The notes beneath the pieces are model-generated. The model was not told where the DNA came from. It was given only the letters and a program-made list of their open reading frames with translations, and did no database searches. From positions 47,700 to 111,699 of the forward strand of contig UQKK01000008.1 in the NCBI GenBank assembly GCA_900541505.1: a DNA stretch of 64,000 bases, given 5' to 3'. A program made the translations under genes and the position numbers. Below, one piece after another: positions 63,009 through 64,000 of the stretch (its first letter is position 1; every line of letters starts with the position of its first letter). The DNA is from an uncultured Ruminococcus sp. (GTDB lineage: Bacteria; Bacillota; Clostridia; Lachnospirales; Lachnospiraceae).

Positions 63009-63857
63009 TCACATCTCTTTTTTCGACGTGAATCCCTCCAGCTGTGCGTTGACTTCCCCGCCGATGAGGATGATATACATACACATATACAGCCAGAGCA
63101 TGATTAAAATGATGGTCGTAAGACTCCCGTACATACTGGAAAATCCGGTGAAGACATCCAGGTATATGGAGAAAACAAAGGAGATAAGGAGCCATCCGCA
63201 CGCCGTCACCAGCGCCCCCGGAAGCTGCTTTTTCAGTGTCGTCTTCTCCCGGTTTTTCCGGTTCGGCAGAAACTTATAGATTAAATCCCAAAACACTGTG
63301 AGAACCACCAGGGAAACAACCGTCCGAATCCGGATAATGAAATCCACCACCTTGCTCAAAAACGGCACATGCACATAGACCATGGCGCTGATACTGTTTC
63401 CGAAGACAGACAGCACGAGCGAGAGGATAATAGCCAGCAGGAAGATGACCGTATACAGCGAAGCGCGGATACGCAGATAGATATAATTACGTGTCTCCAT
63501 ATTCTCATAGATACAGTTCAGCCCCGATGTCACGGACAGAACCCCTTTCCCCGCGGACCACAGCGCTATGAGGATGGTGATGGGGATGATAGTTCCCGAA
63601 CGGGTATACACTTCCAGCACGATAGAGCGGATTAATCCTTCCACCGATGAGGGAAATACCTGTAATACGGCGGACATCACATCCTCCATGGATACGGGCG
63701 TAAACTGCACCATCGTCAGCAGCAGGATGATAATCGGTATCAATGACAGCATAAAAAAATATGCCGCCTGCGCCGCATACGCTCCGGTATGGTGCGACGC
63801 CACGGTGTCCATGATATTTATTATGCGTCTTTTTAAGTTGCTTCCTTTTCCCGACAT
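63009..63857 (-). CDS. YihY/BrkB-family membrane protein
   Basis: A 282-residue integral membrane protein with six hydrophobic segments and the family's N-terminal AAQAAYFFMLSLIPIIILLL. Biochemical function is not established for the family; older annotation as RNase BN or virulence factor is unreliable. ATG 63857 has AAGGAG just upstream (3-5 bases), while a GTG at 63887 is in frame with poorer support. Confidence 0.88.
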   Translation of the reverse strand: MSGKGSNLKRRIINIMDTVASHHTGAYAAQAAYFFMLSLIPIIILLLTMVQFTPVSMEDVMSAVLQVFPSSVEGLIRSIVLEVYTRSGTIIPITILIALWSAGKGVLSVTSGLNCIYENMETRNYIYLRIRASLYTVIFLLAIILSLVLSVFGNSISAMVYVHVPFLSKVVDFIIRIRTVVSLVVLTVFWDLIYKFLPNRKNREKTTLKKQLPGALVTACGWLLISFVFSIYLDVFTGFSSMYGSLTTIILIMLWLYMCMYIILIGGEVNAQLEGFTSKKEM

Positions 63858-63902
63858 TAACTCCTTAACCTTTCCCGGATTTGACACATTGCCTGCGGAA
63901 AC

Positions 63903-63927
63903 AAAAGCGGCTGCATAAAACAGCCGC
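63903..63927 (-). terminator. Terminator of an upstream minus-strand transcript
   Basis: GCGGCTG (63907-63913) and CAGCCGC (63921-63927) form a stem; on the minus strand it is followed by TTTTG. It ends a transcript that begins beyond the right edge. Confidence 0.75.
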
Positions 63928-64000
63928 CTTCCTCTTTAGTAGTTCCCCAAAATGCCGGTCCTGTATTTTGACTCCTAGCCACAGCTAGGTGGGCAACCGC
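63928..64000 (-). other. Non-coding end of an unidentified transcript at the right edge
   Basis: No open frame is visible. On the minus strand the edge reads GCGGTTGCCCACCTAGC, then TGTG and GCTAGG, so a short stem (CCTAGC/GCTAGG) precedes the terminator by about 50 bases. It may be the 3-prime part of a structured RNA, or a 3-prime untranslated region. I do not recognise it. Confidence 0.35.

Noticed and set aside
1..64000. CRISPR arrays, tRNA or rRNA genes, transposases, phage genes
   Set aside because: No regularly spaced repeats, no tRNA-like cloverleaf and no recombinase or phage proteins were recognised by reading; a tRNA scan was not possible.

Overview
The window looks like chromosomal DNA of an anaerobic, low-to-mid GC Gram-positive bacterium of the Clostridia, most probably a Lachnospiraceae-type gut anaerobe. 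The reasons are strong AGGAGG ribosome sites, a cobalt-early (anaerobic) B12 pathway with CbiK, GatCAB beside an archaeal-type AspRS, a type III glutamine synthetase, DapL, an ANTAR regulator, a T-box leader on pheST and a LysM/GH18 spore-type protein. This is inference from gene content; no database was searched.

Region 1 (1-26225, minus strand) is a cobalamin locus of about 25 kb. Transcription runs from cobO through a cobalamin riboswitch into cbiM-cbiN-cbiQ-cbiO (cobalt uptake), cbiK, cbiD, cbiL, cbiF, cbiH, cbiET, cbiA, cobT, cobS, cobC, cbiB, cobD, cbiP, hemC and cobA-hemD. A four-gene Opp/Dpp/Nik-type ABC transporter follows, then a cobU-like gene that runs off the left edge. Many genes overlap by 4-13 bases. 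A near-identical 13-17 base motif sits at the joints between functional blocks. cbiC and a precorrin-2 dehydrogenase are not in the window; cobK and cbiG lie 25 kb away.

Region 2 (26486-31147) is a small catabolic island: an HSL-type esterase, an AraC regulator and a GH78 alpha-L-rhamnosidase. Region 3 (31284-49958) is centred on glutamine and glutamate: gatB, gatA, gatC, aspS, dapL, an ANTAR regulator, a divergent GlnA-like protein with altered catalytic residues, gltD, gltB, pyrG and glnN. glnA, pyrG and glnN each have a promoter followed closely by an intrinsic terminator, so leader attenuation is likely.

Region 4 (50016-53063) holds cobK, cbiG and a metallo-beta-lactamase-fold gene. Region 5 (53206-57872) holds a LysM-GH18 protein, a marR-MATE pair and a second MATE exporter. 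Region 6 (57932-63857) holds queA, pheT, pheS with its T-box leader, and a YihY-type membrane protein.

Most notable for follow-up: the GlnA-like protein with lost active-site residues beside an ANTAR gene and attenuated leaders; the continuous fusion of two CobU-type P-loop domains with an internal ribosome site; the repeated boundary motif of the cob operon; a hairpin element found next to two unrelated attenuators; and repeat-derived inserts in several B12 enzymes.
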